A stretch of DNA of 64,000 nt from Medakamo hakoo. Its lineage: Eukaryota; Chlorophyta; Trebouxiophyceae; Coccomyxaceae. Both the position numbers and the translations under genes were made by a program. Below, one piece after another: positions 63,959-64,000 of the stretch (within the stretch, counting starts at the first letter, position 1; each line of letters begins with the position of its first letter). The notes beneath the pieces are model-generated. The model worked only from the letters and a program-made list of their open reading frames with translations. It ran no database searches and was not told where the DNA came from. The DNA lies in NCBI GenBank assembly GCA_026636295.1, contig CP089459.1, forward strand, positions 372,001 to 436,000, given 5' to 3'.

Positions 63959-64000
63959 ATGTGCCTTGCGTGGAAAAAAAAAAAAGTGCTAGTTTTCGTC

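Noticed and set aside
1-64000. Transposons, viral remnants, CRISPR arrays, rRNA or tRNA genes
   Set aside because: I found no transposase, reverse transcriptase, capsid or integrase motifs, no terminal repeats, no regularly spaced repeats and no structural RNA gene I could support.

Overview
This window is nuclear DNA from a eukaryotic green alga with a compact, strongly GC-rich genome. The evidence for a plant-lineage photosynthetic host is a plastid terminal oxidase (PTOX), a probable RbcX Rubisco-assembly chaperone, an ACT-domain STY kinase, a plant-type PPK/MUT9-like kinase, an FKBP42/TWD1-type immunophilin and a chloroplast EamA transporter of plant type. Spliceosomal introns with GTGAGT/GTGCGT donors, C-rich 3' ends and CAG acceptors rule out a bacterium. 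I cannot name the species; a small-genome chlorophyte or prasinophyte-like alga fits best.

I support 26 protein-coding genes and 22 introns. Most intron-bearing genes have one short intron (about 80-660 bp) near the 5' end, often just after a targeting peptide. Genes are packed tightly: convergent 3' ends lie 54-410 bp apart, divergent starts mostly 90-390 bp, and several head-to-tail pairs are separated by only 11-102 bp. Codons are so GC-rich that stops are rare in every frame, so long antisense frames, especially across VPS13, are artefacts.

Layout: (1) 1-5.5 kb: secreted glycine-zipper protein, ZIM17/HEP zinc finger, RbcX and PTOX. (2) 5.9-22.7 kb: one giant exon for a VPS13 lipid-transfer protein. 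(3) 22.8-29.4 kb: MnmG/MTO1 tRNA-modifying enzyme, PRMT5, a ViaA-like VWA protein. (4) 29.5-35.5 kb: TTM3-type triphosphatase with a tiny gene directly upstream, ISCU, DNA polymerase kappa, EamA transporter. (5) 35.6-42.7 kb: divergent kinase-like protein, small membrane protein, mitochondrial-type malate dehydrogenase, UTP4. (6) 43.1-52.2 kb: STY kinase, RCC1-repeat protein, TsaE, PPK kinase. (7) 52.2-54.1 kb: the only large gene-free gap. (8) 54.1-64 kb: Fun30/SMARCAD1-like remodeller, rhomboid, Ecdysoneless/SGT1, MBOAT acyltransferase, FKBP42.

The genes do not form one pathway; this is ordinary nuclear gene content with an organelle-maintenance flavour (Fe-S scaffold, mtHsp70 escort, tRNA U34 and t6A modification, plastoquinol oxidation, Rubisco assembly). 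The points most worth following are possible bicistronic transcripts, a VPS13 with DysF, PH, C2 and Vps62-like modules, a polymerase kappa with a RanBP2/NZF-type finger, intron-like in-frame insertions in coding exons, introns whose acceptor is built on a CA microsatellite, and the 1.9-kb gap at 52-54 kb.
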